Below, in pieces: positions 36,537 to 47,625 of a stretch of 64,000 bases of DNA. The translations under genes and the position numbers were made by a program. Position 1 is the first letter of the stretch; the number at the start of each line of letters is the position of its first letter. The notes under the pieces are model-generated. The model was given only the letters and a program-made list of their open reading frames with translations, was not told the origin of the DNA and searched no databases. The stretch is from Deltaproteobacteria bacterium (GTDB lineage: Bacteria; Myxococcota_A; UBA796; GCA-2862545), in contig REDI01000048.1 in NCBI GenBank assembly GCA_007693595.1, positions 1 to 64,000 on the forward strand, in the 5' to 3' direction.

Positions 36537-37979
36537 ATGTTGGAACTGGACGCGAACGAGGCCGAAGCGCGGCTCGAGCGCATGACCCGCTACAGACGTC
36601 GGCTCAAGCGGCTCTTGGTCAGCGGCTTCTTGCTGTCGATCCTGGCGGTCCTGAGCCTCGGGAGCGGGGCGCTCTGGTTGCTTCTCACCCCCGACGGCTT
36701 GCGCACCTTGATCCCCTACTTGGTCAACGAAGAGAACAGCACAGTCACCGTCGAGCGCGTCGCGATCCATCCCCAGAGCGAGCTCCTGAACCTCCCAAGC
36801 TGGGGGCTGATCGTCTACGGCCTGTCGATCGAGCCGCGAGATCGTACCCGCACCGGGGTCTCCATCGATCAACTCGTCTTACAAGGGCCGGACCTGCCCC
36901 GACTCTGGTCGAACCGGGAGTTGCATGTCCGCCGGGCGGTCATCGGACGCATGCACGTCAAGGCGCGCCAGCAGCGTCCGTCACCCAAGCGAGAGCGTCC
37001 CCCGAACGCCCTCAGGCTCCTCAGCGCCGACCGGGTGGAGCTCTGGGATGGCCTCTACACCGCCCCTTTCGACGACCCGCTGCCAGCCGCCTCCTTCACC
37101 GGAATCTACGCGGAGGTCGAGCACATGCGCTACGACCCCTTCGATCGGACCCTGCACGGGCTTGGCTGGCTCGCGGCTCAAGATCTCACCACGGGTGACC
37201 TGCACTTCAGCCACATCCTGCTCCCCAAGGTCCAGGCCGCCGGCAGCACACTGAACATCAACCGAGGCACCGTGCGATGGGAAGCCGTCCGCGCCCGAGT
37301 CTCGGGTCGCATCACCGCCATCGACTCCCGCGCCTCGGTCCACCTCAAGGTCACCCTGCGCCAGGCTCGCATCGAGAAGCTCGTGCGCAACGCGACCGGC
37401 CAAGAGAGCCCTGTGCTCGGCCACGCCGACATCGATCTCGACCTCTACTCCGGGGGCAACCTGCCGCGTGGCGGGGGCTACATGGACGCCCACGTCGAGC
37501 TCAGCGACGTCTTGATCCCCCTTCCCCCCACCACCCGAGGGATCTACAAAGACGTCATCCGCCTCGCTCCCATCGCCCGCCTCGACGAAGAGGACCGCGT
37601 GGTGCTCAAGGAGCTCGAAGGCCGGCTCAGCGTCACTCGTGGTCGGGTCACGCTGCACGAGCTCATCTACAAGGCTCGACCTCCCGTCCTGATCCGGGGC
37701 GAGATCGACAGCGAGGACATGGACCTCTACTTCCGTTTGGTCCTGCGCGGCGATCCATCGACGCATCCGGGCATCGGCTTGCGGCTCTTCGGGAGCCCGA
37801 GCTCCCCGAGTGTGGCCCGCGCCAACCGCGACGAGCTGCTCCCCGGCTGGCGCGAGGCCCGCGAGGCCGCCCGCGAAGAGGCTCGCGCGGACGGGGGACG
37901 AGGACTTCGCAGGCTCTTTCGGCGCAGGGGCCCCCCCGGCGACGACGAGCCGAAAGACGAGGCCGAAGAAGATCTCTGA
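36537..37979 (+). CDS. AsmA/DUF748-like membrane-anchored protein
   Basis: A 480-aa protein with one N-terminal membrane helix (about residues 25-50, LLVSGFLLSILAVLSLGSGALWLLL) and a long periplasmic beta-rich body. The opening TPDGLRTLIPYLV, the VTVERVAIHPQS strand and the late segment KELEGRLSVTRGRVTLHELI followed by LIRGEIDSEDMDLYFRLVL are the pattern of AsmA-like proteins, thought to move or organise lipids between membranes. The last 50 residues are Arg/Glu-rich and charged. ATG 36537 sits right after the hairpin; a TTG at 36495 is an alternative start. Family assignment rests on pattern, not on search. Confidence 0.65.
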   Translation: MLELDANEAEARLERMTRYRRRLKRLLVSGFLLSILAVLSLGSGALWLLLTPDGLRTLIPYLVNEENSTVTVERVAIHPQSELLNLPSWGLIVYGLSIEPRDRTRTGVSIDQLVLQGPDLPRLWSNRELHVRRAVIGRMHVKARQQRPSPKRERPPNALRLLSADRVELWDGLYTAPFDDPLPAASFTGIYAEVEHMRYDPFDRTLHGLGWLAAQDLTTGDLHFSHILLPKVQAAGSTLNINRGTVRWEAVRARVSGRITAIDSRASVHLKVTLRQARIEKLVRNATGQESPVLGHADIDLDLYSGGNLPRGGGYMDAHVELSDVLIPLPPTTRGIYKDVIRLAPIARLDEEDRVVLKELEGRLSVTRGRVTLHELIYKARPPVLIRGEIDSEDMDLYFRLVLRGDPSTHPGIGLRLFGSPSSPSVARANRDELLPGWREAREAAREEARADGGRGLRRLFRRRGPPGDDEPKDEAEEDL

Positions 37980-38044
37980 AGCACCTCGCCCCAACGGGCC
38001 GCGACGGGGCTGGCCGGGGGCGCCCCTGCGCTTACACTCCTAGC

Positions 38045-38491
38045 ATGCGAATCAGACGACTCTACGGTCTCGCCCCCCCCCTCTTGTTGGTAAGCTTTCT
38101 CTGCATCGCCAACGCGGTCAACTACTCGGGAACCGGCGAGCTCGATTTTCACTCAAGCCACGCGGAGCCAAGCATCATGCGCGAGATCGATGTCCAACAG
38201 CTCAAGGCCGATCGCGATCAGGGGAGCGTCCCCGTCCTCTTCGACGTGCGCACTCCGGCCGAGTACGCCGAGGGGCACGTCCCAGGGGCCATCAATGTCC
38301 CTCTTGACCAGGTGCCCTCTCGGCTCGATGCCTTCGAGCCCCACAAAGGCGATGAGATCTACCTGATCTGTCGCTCTGGTGGCCGGTCTGGGCAGGCGGG
38401 GCGCTACCTTGAGGGACAGGGCTACAAGACCGTCAATGTGATGGGCGGTACGGCGGGCTGGGCCAACACCGGCTTGCCGATCGACCGTTGA
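38045..38491 (+). CDS. Membrane-anchored or secreted rhodanese
   Basis: A 148-aa protein with an N-terminal hydrophobic segment (MRIRRLYGLAPPLLLVSFLC, signal or anchor) and a single rhodanese domain. VPVLFDVRTPAEYAEGHVPGA is the substrate-side signature, and the active-site loop C109-RSGGRS holds the persulfide Cys. It probably handles sulfane sulfur in the periplasm. Its stop overlaps the TTG start of the next gene. Confidence 0.9.
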   Translation: MRIRRLYGLAPPLLLVSFLCIANAVNYSGTGELDFHSSHAEPSIMREIDVQQLKADRDQGSVPVLFDVRTPAEYAEGHVPGAINVPLDQVPSRLDAFEPHKGDEIYLICRSGGRSGQAGRYLEGQGYKTVNVMGGTAGWANTGLPIDR

Positions 38492-39408
38492 GCATCGCCG
38501 GCCGAGCCGGCGTCTTGCTGCTGCTAGGATGCACCCCCGAGCTGGGGGACTCCGACGGCCAAGGGTCCGATCCGCCCCGCTGCCCCACCTACAACGCCCC
38601 CGAGGCGATGGCGACGGTCGACGAGCCAGCCCTCGACGAGATGTCGGGGATCGTCGCGAGCCGTAAACACCCCGACATCTTCTGGGTCCACAACGACTCC
38701 GGCGACGTCGCCCGCTTCTTCGCCATCGACGTGCGGGGCCAGGTCCGAGGGGTCTACCGGCTGCGCGGGGTCGCCGCCTTCGACTGGGAAGACCTCGCCA
38801 TCGGGCCCGGCCCCGACGGCACTCCGTGGCTCTACCTGGGCGACATCGGAGACAACCGCGAGACCCGTGCAGGCATCGTCGTTCACGCCCTCCCTGAGCC
38901 CGACGAGCTCAGCGGTCATCTGACCGATCCGACCATGGTCGACGCTGAGTCCTACTACATGCAGTACCCCGACGGTGCCTTCGACGCCGAGACCCTACTG
39001 CTGGAGCCTGACCGCAGCCTGATCATCATCACCAAGTCCCCGATCGGACAGTCAGGCGTCTATCGCTCGACCTACCCCCACGACGCCGAGGAGCTGCGCA
39101 CCCTCGATAAGATCGGCGAGATCATTCTAGGCATCGAGCCGATCCCCGGAGATCGGCGCGCGACCGGCGGCGACCTGACGCCCGACGGCCGACTCTTCGC
39201 CTTGCGGACCAATAACCACGTCTGGATCTGGCCCATCGGCACCGAAGAGCGCCTCGAAGAGGCCATCTTGCGCCCCCCCTGCATCGCGCCGAGCCCCCAC
39301 GAACCCCAGGGCGAGGCGCTGGGCTTCGACATCGACCCTCCGACCTACTGGACTATCTCGGAAGGTGTCGGGCAGTCCCTCTACCGGATCCGGGTCAACG
39401 AGGGGTAG
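38488..39408 (+). CDS. Propeller-type lipoprotein, phytase-like fold
   Basis: A 306-aa lipoprotein starting at TTG 38488 (TTGA overlap with the rhodanese stop). Signal MSIAGRAGVLLLLGC. The body has ordered beta-propeller motifs: MSGIVASRKHPDIFWVHNDSGD, FDWEDLAIGPGPDG, LYLGDIGDNRETR and GEALGFD. DWEDLA plus GDIGDN is a combination known from secreted phytase-like/esterase-like propellers, but no assigned activity follows from it. The neighbouring rhodanese and coupling suggest coordinated expression. Confidence 0.75.
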   Translation: MSIAGRAGVLLLLGCTPELGDSDGQGSDPPRCPTYNAPEAMATVDEPALDEMSGIVASRKHPDIFWVHNDSGDVARFFAIDVRGQVRGVYRLRGVAAFDWEDLAIGPGPDGTPWLYLGDIGDNRETRAGIVVHALPEPDELSGHLTDPTMVDAESYYMQYPDGAFDAETLLLEPDRSLIIITKSPIGQSGVYRSTYPHDAEELRTLDKIGEIILGIEPIPGDRRATGGDLTPDGRLFALRTNNHVWIWPIGTEERLEEAILRPPCIAPSPHEPQGEALGFDIDPPTYWTISEGVGQSLYRIRVNEG

Positions 39409-39429
39409 AGCCGACGGAGAATCGCGGCC

Positions 39430-39828
39430 CTACGGCAGTTCGACGACCGCCTGGGCTCGCTCACGCCGCTCTTCGACCTTGTCGAAGGCTGAGGAATCGA
39501 ATCCGTTGACCGTGAGCATCTCGTGCTCCAGGTCCTTCAGCTCTTGCTGCGCCTGGGCCTTGTCGACCTGATCTGCCGGGGTGCACGACTCGGTGAGCAC
39601 CGTCACGCGCTCGGGACCCGCTTCGACGAAGCCCCGCCCCACGACGAAGCGCTCAGAGCCCCGCTCCCCGACCACCGTGAGCACCCCACCACGCAGAAGC
39701 GAGAGATAGAGCGCATGACCCGGAAGCAGGTCGGCCTCGCCGTTCCACAGCGGAGCGACGAGCTCGGTCGCGGTGCCGCTAAAGACCAGGCTCGAGGGAG
39801 TGACGATGTCGACATGAAGTTCGGCCAC
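39430..39828 (-). CDS. atpC: ATP synthase F1 epsilon subunit
   Basis: A 132-aa protein with the epsilon beta-sandwich (MAELHVDIVTPSSLVFSG, the family's VxTPxxxxF start) and a helical C-terminus rich in Glu, Gln and Ala. Length is normal. GTG start behind GGAGGCC. Last gene of the atp operon, 49 nt after atpD. Confidence 0.95.
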   Translation of the reverse strand: MAELHVDIVTPSSLVFSGTATELVAPLWNGEADLLPGHALYLSLLRGGVLTVVGERGSERFVVGRGFVEAGPERVTVLTESCTPADQVDKAQAQQELKDLEHEMLTVNGFDSSAFDKVEERRERAQAVVELP

Positions 39829-39877
39829 GGGGCCTCCAAGGGGTCATCGCGGCCCGGCGAGGCGCCGGGCCCACGGA

Positions 39878-41446
<1,569 letters not shown>

Positions 41447-42334
41447 CTACTTGAGGGCCTCGGCGCCAGAGACGATCTCGATGATCTCGGTGGTGATCGC
41501 CGCCTGACGGGCGCGGTTGTACTCGAGCGTCAGCGCGCCGATGAGATCGGACGCGTTGCGGGTCGCGTTGTCCATGGCGGTCATGCGCGCGGCGTGCTCG
41601 CCGGCTTCGGTCTCGAGGAAGGCCTGCAAGACGAGCGTGCGGAGGTAGAGCGGGAGCAGCGCATCGAGCAGCTCCTTGGCGGAGGGCTCAAACTCGAACT
41701 CGACCATCTCCCCCGAAGGCTGGGCCGGCGCGCCGGACTCCGCGGCCTCGAGCTGGAGGGGGAGCAGCTGCACGATCTGCGGCACCTGGCTGATGGTGTT
41801 CTCGTAGCGGTTGTACGCGATGAAAACGGCATCGTAGGAGCCGCTGACGAAGCCTTGCTCGGCGCGCTCGCCGAGCGACCGCACCAGCTCCATCTTGTCG
41901 GTCTTGCCATAGTTGACGACCGGCAGCGTGACCTCGAAGTGTCGGTTGCGGAAGTAGTCGTTGGCCTTACGACCGAAGACGCCGAGCTCGACCTCGACCC
42001 CGGCGGCGCGCTGCTCCTGGATCCAAGCCTGCGCGCGCTTGCTGAGGTTATTGTTGAAGCCACCACACAGCCCGCGATCCGAGGTGATCACGACGATCAG
42101 GGCGCGACGTACCTCGGGACGCGCCCGCAGCAGGGGGCTACTCACCGACTCCCCCGCCGCAGCCCCGACCCGCTGGAGCACGCCCGCGAGCTGCTGCTGA
42201 TAGGGCTGAGCCGCGGTCGCCGCAGCGCTGGCTCGCGAGAGCTTGGCACCCGACACGAGCTTCATGGCGGAGGTGATCTGCTTGGTCTTCTTGACCGAGC
42301 CGATGCGTCGCTTGATTTCCTTGAGGTTTGCCAC
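41447..42334 (-). CDS. atpG: ATP synthase F1 gamma subunit
   Basis: A 295-aa rotor subunit with the two conserved ends: N-terminal ANLKEIKRRIGSVKKTKQIT and C-terminal ATRNASDLIGALTLEYNRAR. The internal segment VVITSDRGLCGGFNNNL is the standard gamma motif. Start is GTG. It lies 35 nt after atpA and 78 nt before atpD. Confidence 0.97.
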   Translation of the reverse strand: MANLKEIKRRIGSVKKTKQITSAMKLVSGAKLSRASAAATAAQPYQQQLAGVLQRVGAAAGESVSSPLLRARPEVRRALIVVITSDRGLCGGFNNNLSKRAQAWIQEQRAAGVEVELGVFGRKANDYFRNRHFEVTLPVVNYGKTDKMELVRSLGERAEQGFVSGSYDAVFIAYNRYENTISQVPQIVQLLPLQLEAAESGAPAQPSGEMVEFEFEPSAKELLDALLPLYLRTLVLQAFLETEAGEHAARMTAMDNATRNASDLIGALTLEYNRARQAAITTEIIEIVSGAEALK

Positions 42335-42369
42335 GGGGGCCTCTCGTTCGGATCAGCTGGGGAGTCGGC

Positions 42370-43899
42370 TCAGGCCGACCAGGTCTTCGCGAAGGTCTGG
42401 ATCTGCTCGGTGAGTCGGCCGCGAAGGTTCTCTTTCTTGAGGGTTCCGCGGTCGACGATCTCTTGAAGCAGGTCGGGGTGGTTCGCACGGAACCAGACCA
42501 AGAGGTCACGCACGAAGGGCCCGACGTGCCGAAGCTCGAGGGGGTCGAGCGCGCCGCTCTCGCCAGCGAGGATCTGCACGACCTGCTCTTGCGCAGGCAG
42601 CGGCTGATACTGCCCCTGCTTGAGCAGCTCGGTCAGGCGCGCGCCACGGCGGAGCTGTTGCTGGGTCGCGGCGTCGAGGTCCGAGGCGAACTGTGAGAAG
42701 GCGGCGAGCTCCCGATACTGTGCCAGGTTGACCCGCAGCGTACCCGCGACCTCCTTCATGGCCTTGATCTGCGCCGCGCCGCCAACCCGCGAGACCGACA
42801 GACCCACGTTGACCGCGGGACGCTGGCCGGCGTTGAAGAGGTCGGTCTCAAGGTAGATCTGGCCGTCGGTGATCGAGATGACGTTGGTGGGGACGTAGGC
42901 CGAGACGTCGCCGCCCTGGGTCTCGATGATGGGAAGGGCCGTGAGCGAGCCCGCGCCGACCGCGTCGGACATCTTGGCGGCCCGCTCGAGCAAGCGACTG
43001 TGAAGGTAGAAGACGTCGCCTGGGAAGGCCTCGCGACCAGGGGGGCGGCGAAGGAGCAGCGAGAGCTGCCGATACGCCACGGCGTGCTTGGACAGGTCGT
43101 CGTAGATGACCAGGGCGTGACGGCCGCTATCGCGGAAGTACTCGCCGATGGTCGCGCCGGTGAAGGGGGCGAGGAACTGGATGGGCGCAGCCGAGGCCGC
43201 CGGCGCCGAGACGACGCAGGTGTACTCCCAGGCGCCGTACTCCTTGAGCTTCTCGACGACCTGGGCCACGGTGGACTGCTTCTGGCCGATGGCCACATAG
43301 ATGCAGAAGACCTTCTTGTCGGGATCGTCTTTGAAGACCTTCTGCGCGATGATCGTGTCGAGGGCGACCGCGGTCTTGCCGGTCTGGCGGTCCCCGATGA
43401 TCAGCTCGCGCTGGCCACGCCCGATGGGGGTCATGGCGTCGATGGCCTTGATGCCGGTCTGCATGGGCTCATGCACCGACTTGCGCTTGACGATGCCCGG
43501 AGCCTTGACCTCGACCACCCGGCGCTCCGCGGCCTCGATGGGCGGTCCGCCGTCGAGGGGGTTGCCCAACGCGTCGACCACCCGACCCATGAGGGCCTCG
43601 CCGACCCCGATGTCGACGATACGGTCGGTGCGCTTCACCTCGTCGCCCTCGCGGATGCCCTTGTCGGCTCCGAAGAGCGCGGCACCTACGTTGTCTTCTT
43701 CGAGGTTGAGCACCATGCCCGCGACCCCGCCGGGGAACTCGAGCAGCTCGCCAGCCTTGGCGTTCTGAAGCCCGAAGATGCGGGCGATACCATCGCCGAT
43801 GGACAGGATGGTGCCAGTCTCGGCGACCGAGACCCGGGACTCGTAGTCCTTGATCTGCTGCTTGAGGATCTTGCTGATCTCGTCAGCGCGAATCTGCAT
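42370..43899 (-). CDS. atpA: ATP synthase F1 alpha subunit
   Basis: A 509-aa non-catalytic nucleotide-binding subunit. Signatures: [16 protein letters not shown] at the N-terminus, [13 protein letters not shown] (Walker A, near residue 170), [17 protein letters not shown], and [26 protein letters not shown] start at ATG 43899 with GGAG upstream; an upstream TTG at 43911 would add four residues. Confidence 0.98.
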   Translation of the reverse strand: MQIRADEISKILKQQIKDYESRVSVAETGTILSIGDGIARIFGLQNAKAGELLEFPGGVAGMVLNLEEDNVGAALFGADKGIREGDEVKRTDRIVDIGVGEALMGRVVDALGNPLDGGPPIEAAERRVVEVKAPGIVKRKSVHEPMQTGIKAIDAMTPIGRGQRELIIGDRQTGKTAVALDTIIAQKVFKDDPDKKVFCIYVAIGQKQSTVAQVVEKLKEYGAWEYTCVVSAPAASAAPIQFLAPFTGATIGEYFRDSGRHALVIYDDLSKHAVAYRQLSLLLRRPPGREAFPGDVFYLHSRLLERAAKMSDAVGAGSLTALPIIETQGGDVSAYVPTNVISITDGQIYLETDLFNAGQRPAVNVGLSVSRVGGAAQIKAMKEVAGTLRVNLAQYRELAAFSQFASDLDAATQQQLRRGARLTELLKQGQYQPLPAQEQVVQILAGESGALDPLELRHVGPFVRDLLVWFRANHPDLLQEIVDRGTLKKENLRGRLTEQIQTFAKTWSA

Positions 43900-43941
43900 G
43901 ACGTACTCCAAGGAAGGGCGAAGAAGCGTGTGGGCGCTGGG

Positions 43942-44511
43942 TCACGCCTCGGCGATGGGTTGGCCGAGGATGAGACGATGCTTGAGATCGTCGAGACGAG
44001 CGCGAATCGAGGCGTCGTAGACCTTGCCGCCGACGCGGGCGACCAGCCCCCCGATGAGCTCGGGGTCGACCCGACGGTCGAGCACGACCTCACGGCCGGT
44101 GGACTGGGTGAGGGCGTCGCGCACCTCGGTGGCGAGGGCTTGGCCGAGAGGCTCCGCGGTGACGATCTCGACCCGGACCCGGCCGGCCAGATCGTCTGCC
44201 GCTTGGTGGTAGAACTTGACCAGATCAGGCAGCACCGAGAAACGTCCCCGATCGATGAGCAATCGGAGCAGGTTCAGGGTCATGGGATCGATCTCGACCC
44301 CGACGCTCTCGATGGTCTCTTCGAGGGATCCGCGGCGCTCTTCGGAGGTGAAGACCGGGTTGCTGAGCGTGTTGAGTAGCAGGCCACTCGCAGCGTTCAC
44401 CAGATCGAGCACCTCGTCGAGGTCGTCGCCCATGCGGGCGACCGCGTCGAGCTCAGCAGCGAGCGAGAGGAAGGCCTGCGCGTAGCGGCGCGCGACGGTG
44501 CGGTCAGCCAT
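43942..44511 (-). CDS. atpH: ATP synthase F1 delta subunit
   Basis: A 189-aa stalk subunit with the characteristic VARRYAQAFLSLA start, a helical N-terminal domain, and the C-terminal GGLVARVGGKVYDASIRARL motif that ties F1 to the b stalk. Start at ATG 44511, which overlaps the end of the b-subunit gene by 8 nt. Confidence 0.96.
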   Translation of the reverse strand: MADRTVARRYAQAFLSLAAELDAVARMGDDLDEVLDLVNAASGLLLNTLSNPVFTSEERRGSLEETIESVGVEIDPMTLNLLRLLIDRGRFSVLPDLVKFYHQAADDLAGRVRVEIVTAEPLGQALATEVRDALTQSTGREVVLDRRVDPELIGGLVARVGGKVYDASIRARLDDLKHRLILGQPIAEA

Positions 44512-45232
44512 GGGGGCCTCCGGAGGGGGCTTCGGCACGGATGGTCTGGAGGAAGTCGCTCGCCAGCCGCTTGCGATCATCTTCGGAGAGCTCGGCCGTG
44601 AGCGTGCGCTCCGCGAGCTCCACCGCGAGCTGGACCGCTTCGGCTCGGAGCACCTTGGTAGCCTTGTGCTGCTCGTCGAGGATCGTGCGCTCCGCGGACT
44701 GCCGGATGCGATCCGCCGTCTCTCGGGCGCGCTGCAGCGCTGCGGCCTTCTCGGCCTCGATCGCCTTGGCAGCCTCGCTCTTCATGGTTGCGACCTCGTC
44801 TTCAAAGCCGGCGAGGCGCTGCTCGAGCTCTTCGTAGCGCCCCTGGGCCTCGGCTTGGACCTCGGCGGACTCGTCGAGCTCCTTCTGGACCGCGGTGGAG
44901 CGATCCTTGAGCGCCGCCTTGATCCCCTTGCGCGCCAAAAAGACCAGACCGCCCACGAGGATCAGCAGGTTCATGAGGTGCCAGACCCACTGCATGGCCG
45001 GGGAGAAGCCCCAGGTGTCGCTGAGGGCCTCGTTCTCGCCGTCGAGGAAGTTGGGGACGCCGTTGCCGGTGTCGTCTTCCCAGGGGCCACCGTGCTTGGA
45101 GTCGCCCGCCGCGTAGGCGGGGGTGTCGAGGTTGGGGACCACCTGCTCCACCACCGGCGCGGCAAAGACCAAGCCCACCAACACCATGAAGGCGCCAAGG
45201 AACCGAAGGAATCGTGAGGGGATGCGCGTCAT
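44504..45232 (-). CDS. atpF: ATP synthase Fo b subunit with long N-terminal extension
   Basis: A 242-aa protein, longer than the usual 155-170. It has an N-terminal signal-like hydrophobic segment (residues 10-28, FLGAFMVLVGLVFAAP), about 55 acidic periplasmic residues (DSKHGGPWEDDTGNG), then the true anchor helix near residues 82-100 (LMNLLILVGGLVFLARK). A long charged coiled coil completes the b stalk (LEQRLAGFEDEVATMKSEAA onward). The extension is the odd part. ATG 45232 is preceded by GGAG. Confidence 0.92.
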   Translation of the reverse strand: MTRIPSRFLRFLGAFMVLVGLVFAAPVVEQVVPNLDTPAYAAGDSKHGGPWEDDTGNGVPNFLDGENEALSDTWGFSPAMQWVWHLMNLLILVGGLVFLARKGIKAALKDRSTAVQKELDESAEVQAEAQGRYEELEQRLAGFEDEVATMKSEAAKAIEAEKAAALQRARETADRIRQSAERTILDEQHKATKVLRAEAVQLAVELAERTLTAELSEDDRKRLASDFLQTIRAEAPSGGPHG

Positions 45233-45243
45233 GTGGAGCTCCA

Positions 45244-45681
45244 TCAGGCCTGGACCGGCCGACCGAGGATCTGGCTGGCCATGTCGTCGGCGATGGCGCG
45301 GGAGGCGTCGGCCAGTCCACGGCGAGCGATCTCGCTCTGCTCCCCGATCTGCGCCGCCGCTTCGGAGAGCTTCTGCTCGACCTCGGTGCGGGCCGCCGCA
45401 AGGACCTCGGCCTCGGCCGCGGCAGACTCGGCCCGACCGGAGGTTCGCAGCTCAGAGATCTCAGCGCGCACGGATTGAAGCCGCGACTCGACCTCTTGCA
45501 GCCGAAGGTCGATCTGCTCGTCGAGGCGGAGCGCCTCGGCGCGGGCGCCAGTCACGGCCTGATCTCGCTCATCCATCCACTCGAGCAAGGGCTTCCAGAG
45601 GATGAGCCAAGATGCGACCACCGCGACCAGGAAGCCGGGCAGGAAGGCGGCTACGAGGATCGGATCGGGAAAGACTTCCAT
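45244..45681 (-). CDS. ATP synthase Fo b' (second b-type) subunit
   Basis: A 145-aa short b-type subunit: one membrane helix (residues 10-33, LVAAFLPGFLVAVVASWLILW), the kink WKPLLEWMDERD, and a continuous coiled coil to the end. A b/b' pair suggests a heterodimeric peripheral stalk, as in many bacteria outside the enterics. It is the first gene of the operon; subunits a and c (atpB, atpE) are not next to it and must lie elsewhere. Confidence 0.9.
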   Translation of the reverse strand: MEVFPDPILVAAFLPGFLVAVVASWLILWKPLLEWMDERDQAVTGARAEALRLDEQIDLRLQEVESRLQSVRAEISELRTSGRAESAAAEAEVLAAARTEVEQKLSEAAAQIGEQSEIARRGLADASRAIADDMASQILGRPVQA

Positions 45682-45713
45682 GGGCCGTACCAAGTCTAGA
45701 AGTGGGGGGCGCG

Positions 45714-45740
45714 ACTATCGGATTGATGGTGACCTGTCAA
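45714..45740 (-). promoter_or_regulatory. Candidate sigma70-like promoter for the atp operon
   Basis: Minus-strand TTGACA (45735-45740 on the plus strand reads TGTCAA) is a perfect -35. A weak -10 (GATAGT, 45714-45719) follows after 15 nt. If used, transcription would begin about 25-30 nt before the b' start codon. Spacing is short, so this is tentative. Confidence 0.35.
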
Positions 45741-45924
45741 AGCCGTTCGACGCGCAGAGAACGAGGCAAGGATGGCAGGCTCCGTGGGCGAAGGCCCAGC
45801 CTCCGTGCGATGCCCCGAAGAGGCGCGGCAGCTATCTCGACCGGACCCCACGTCACCGCAACGATGGGATGCGCACGCCACCCTCCGCGACGGATGGAGC
45901 CGCCCCCAGGATCGAAGCCCGACT

Positions 45925-46596
45925 TCAGCGCTCCTCCGGCTCGTCGGAGGCGCGGCGTGGCCACTCGAAGGCCAGGGTGAAGGCCGCCTCGGAGCCCACC
46001 CATCCCGTGACGGAGGCCGCCTCGGTGGTGCGGATGACCGCACGGTGGACTTGGCCCGTCCAGAGAAACCCAGCAGAGACGTGCTGGTGGACCCGAAAGT
46101 CGACGCCAACCCCGAGCCGACCTCCAGCGCCACCGAGCCTGGCTCGCTCCACCGAGGCGTCGCGCCTGGCCTCATCGCGCTCTTCGGGAGAGAAGGAGCT
46201 GCCGACGTTCCGGGCGGATGGGATCGTGCCGTGTAGGCCCACTAGACCGTAGGGGCGTGGCCGATCGTCGCTTCGCTTGAGGAGAGAGATCCGAAGATCG
46301 GCGCCGGGGCGGAAGACCCCGACATGCCGGCTCTGCCACGCCTCGCCGACGTAGGTGGTGGTGGTGAGGCGCGCGACGCCCAAGGTCCCGGTCAGCCCAA
46401 CCCGCTCCGAGAGCCAGGCCCCCCCGAAGGCGCGCATGGACGGCCAGACCGTACCGTCGAACTCCCCGACCCCCGTTCCGGTGCGGCGCCCATCGGCCAC
46501 CTGAACCGCGTCGGCCCGCGAGAAGGGCGCGAGCTCGAGCCCGGCCGTGGGCTCCACGGCGGCGGCGACGGCAACGATGAGCACAAGCATCGACAT
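45925..46596 (-). CDS. Outer-membrane beta-barrel-like protein
   Basis: A 223-aa secreted protein: signal MSMLVLIVAVAAAVEPTAG, then alternating hydrophobic/polar strands with Gly-rich turns (GGAWLSERVGLTGTLGVARL, VGLHGTIPSARNVG, LGVGVDFRVHQHVSAGFLWT) typical of an eight-stranded barrel, ending in AFTLAFEWPRR rather than a terminal Phe. Start chosen at ATG 46596 with GGAG 5 nt upstream. Function unknown. Confidence 0.7.
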   Translation of the reverse strand: MSMLVLIVAVAAAVEPTAGLELAPFSRADAVQVADGRRTGTGVGEFDGTVWPSMRAFGGAWLSERVGLTGTLGVARLTTTTYVGEAWQSRHVGVFRPGADLRISLLKRSDDRPRPYGLVGLHGTIPSARNVGSSFSPEERDEARRDASVERARLGGAGGRLGVGVDFRVHQHVSAGFLWTGQVHRAVIRTTEAASVTGWVGSEAAFTLAFEWPRRASDEPEER

Positions 46597-46674
46597 GGAG
46601 CTCCCCGCACGCGTCACCCGACGCGCGACTTCCACCACATAACGTTAGAGGACCCGCACGACCCAAGGAGCACC

Positions 46675-47625
46675 GTGTACGTCACCTCGCTGCGCACCGA
46701 CGGCCTCCGATTCGCTCACGACGCCGCCGTCGACCTCCCGAGCCGCCTCGTCCACCTCGCGGATGGGCCGGCCAACCTCGCACTCTTCGACGCCCTCGAG
46801 TTGTTTCGCGCCGCTTGCGAGGCGGAGCACCTCGAGTCCGCCCTGAGCCGACTGGACGTGGTGGACCCCTTCGAGGACCTCGAGGTCTCCGCCGAGCACG
46901 GCCTGCCCGAGCAGATCTCCTTCGCCCACGGCGACGCCGAGAGCCTGCTCCGCCCCGACGGCACGCGCACCATCAAGGTCCGGGTCGATCTGGCGCTCGA
47001 CCCCCTCTTGTACGGCACCCTGCGCGAGCAGGCCCTCCGCGATCCCCGCCTGGTCACTGCGCTGGGCGACGCCACGGCGAGCATCACGGTCGGCTGGGTC
47101 TTCACCAACGATCTCCACACCGCCTCCATCGCCCGCCTGCAAGTCCGGATCGGCGACGTCAGCTTCCCGAGCGCCGGCAACGAGCGTCCCCGCTGGCTCG
47201 CGCCCTGGCTGCGCGACATCGCCGGTCGATTCCGGCGCATCACCAGCGACGACCTCGACGTGGTCGCGGAGCGCTTGCTCGAGGCAGCGTTCTCTTCCGA
47301 CCCTGTCATGCGCCAGCGCTACCATACCCTCCGTCAGGCCCTCGAGGCCCCCCCCTTCAACCTGGGTCGCCTCGAACTCGTCCACCTGCGGGGCGTGGTC
47401 ACGCCGTGCTTCGGCCCGGAGCTGGTCCGTCCTCGGCTGGTCGGGCGACGGGGGGCCGAGCTGCTGCAGATCGCCACCGCCGTTCTCCTCGACCAACCCG
47501 ACGTGCTCCTCATCGAACGCATCGATCCGGCCGATGCCCCCCTGCTCGCCTGGCTCGAAGCGGCCACCCAGGGCGAAGACGCCGTGCTCGAGCAGGTCCT
47601 CATCGCCCAAGGGGCTCCCCGATGA
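46675..47625 (+). CDS. RecF/SMC-like protein with eroded ATPase motifs
   Basis: A 316-aa protein. Its N-terminus (LRTDGLRFAHDAAVDLPSRL) has the strand-and-turn layout of AAA_23/RecF proteins, where a Walker A G-x-N-G-x-G-K-S should follow; here it reads HLADGPANLALFDAL, with no Lys/Ser. Near the end, GRRGAELLQIATAVLLDQPDVLLIERIDP mimics the ABC signature helix plus Walker B (hhhhDE), but the terminal residues are ER rather than DE. ATP hydrolysis is therefore unlikely. GTG start at 46675 has AAGGAG 4 nt upstream. It is coupled (ATGA) to the zinc-ribbon gene. Confidence 0.6.
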   Translation: MYVTSLRTDGLRFAHDAAVDLPSRLVHLADGPANLALFDALELFRAACEAEHLESALSRLDVVDPFEDLEVSAEHGLPEQISFAHGDAESLLRPDGTRTIKVRVDLALDPLLYGTLREQALRDPRLVTALGDATASITVGWVFTNDLHTASIARLQVRIGDVSFPSAGNERPRWLAPWLRDIAGRFRRITSDDLDVVAERLLEAAFSSDPVMRQRYHTLRQALEAPPFNLGRLELVHLRGVVTPCFGPELVRPRLVGRRGAELLQIATAVLLDQPDVLLIERIDPADAPLLAWLEAATQGEDAVLEQVLIAQGAPR

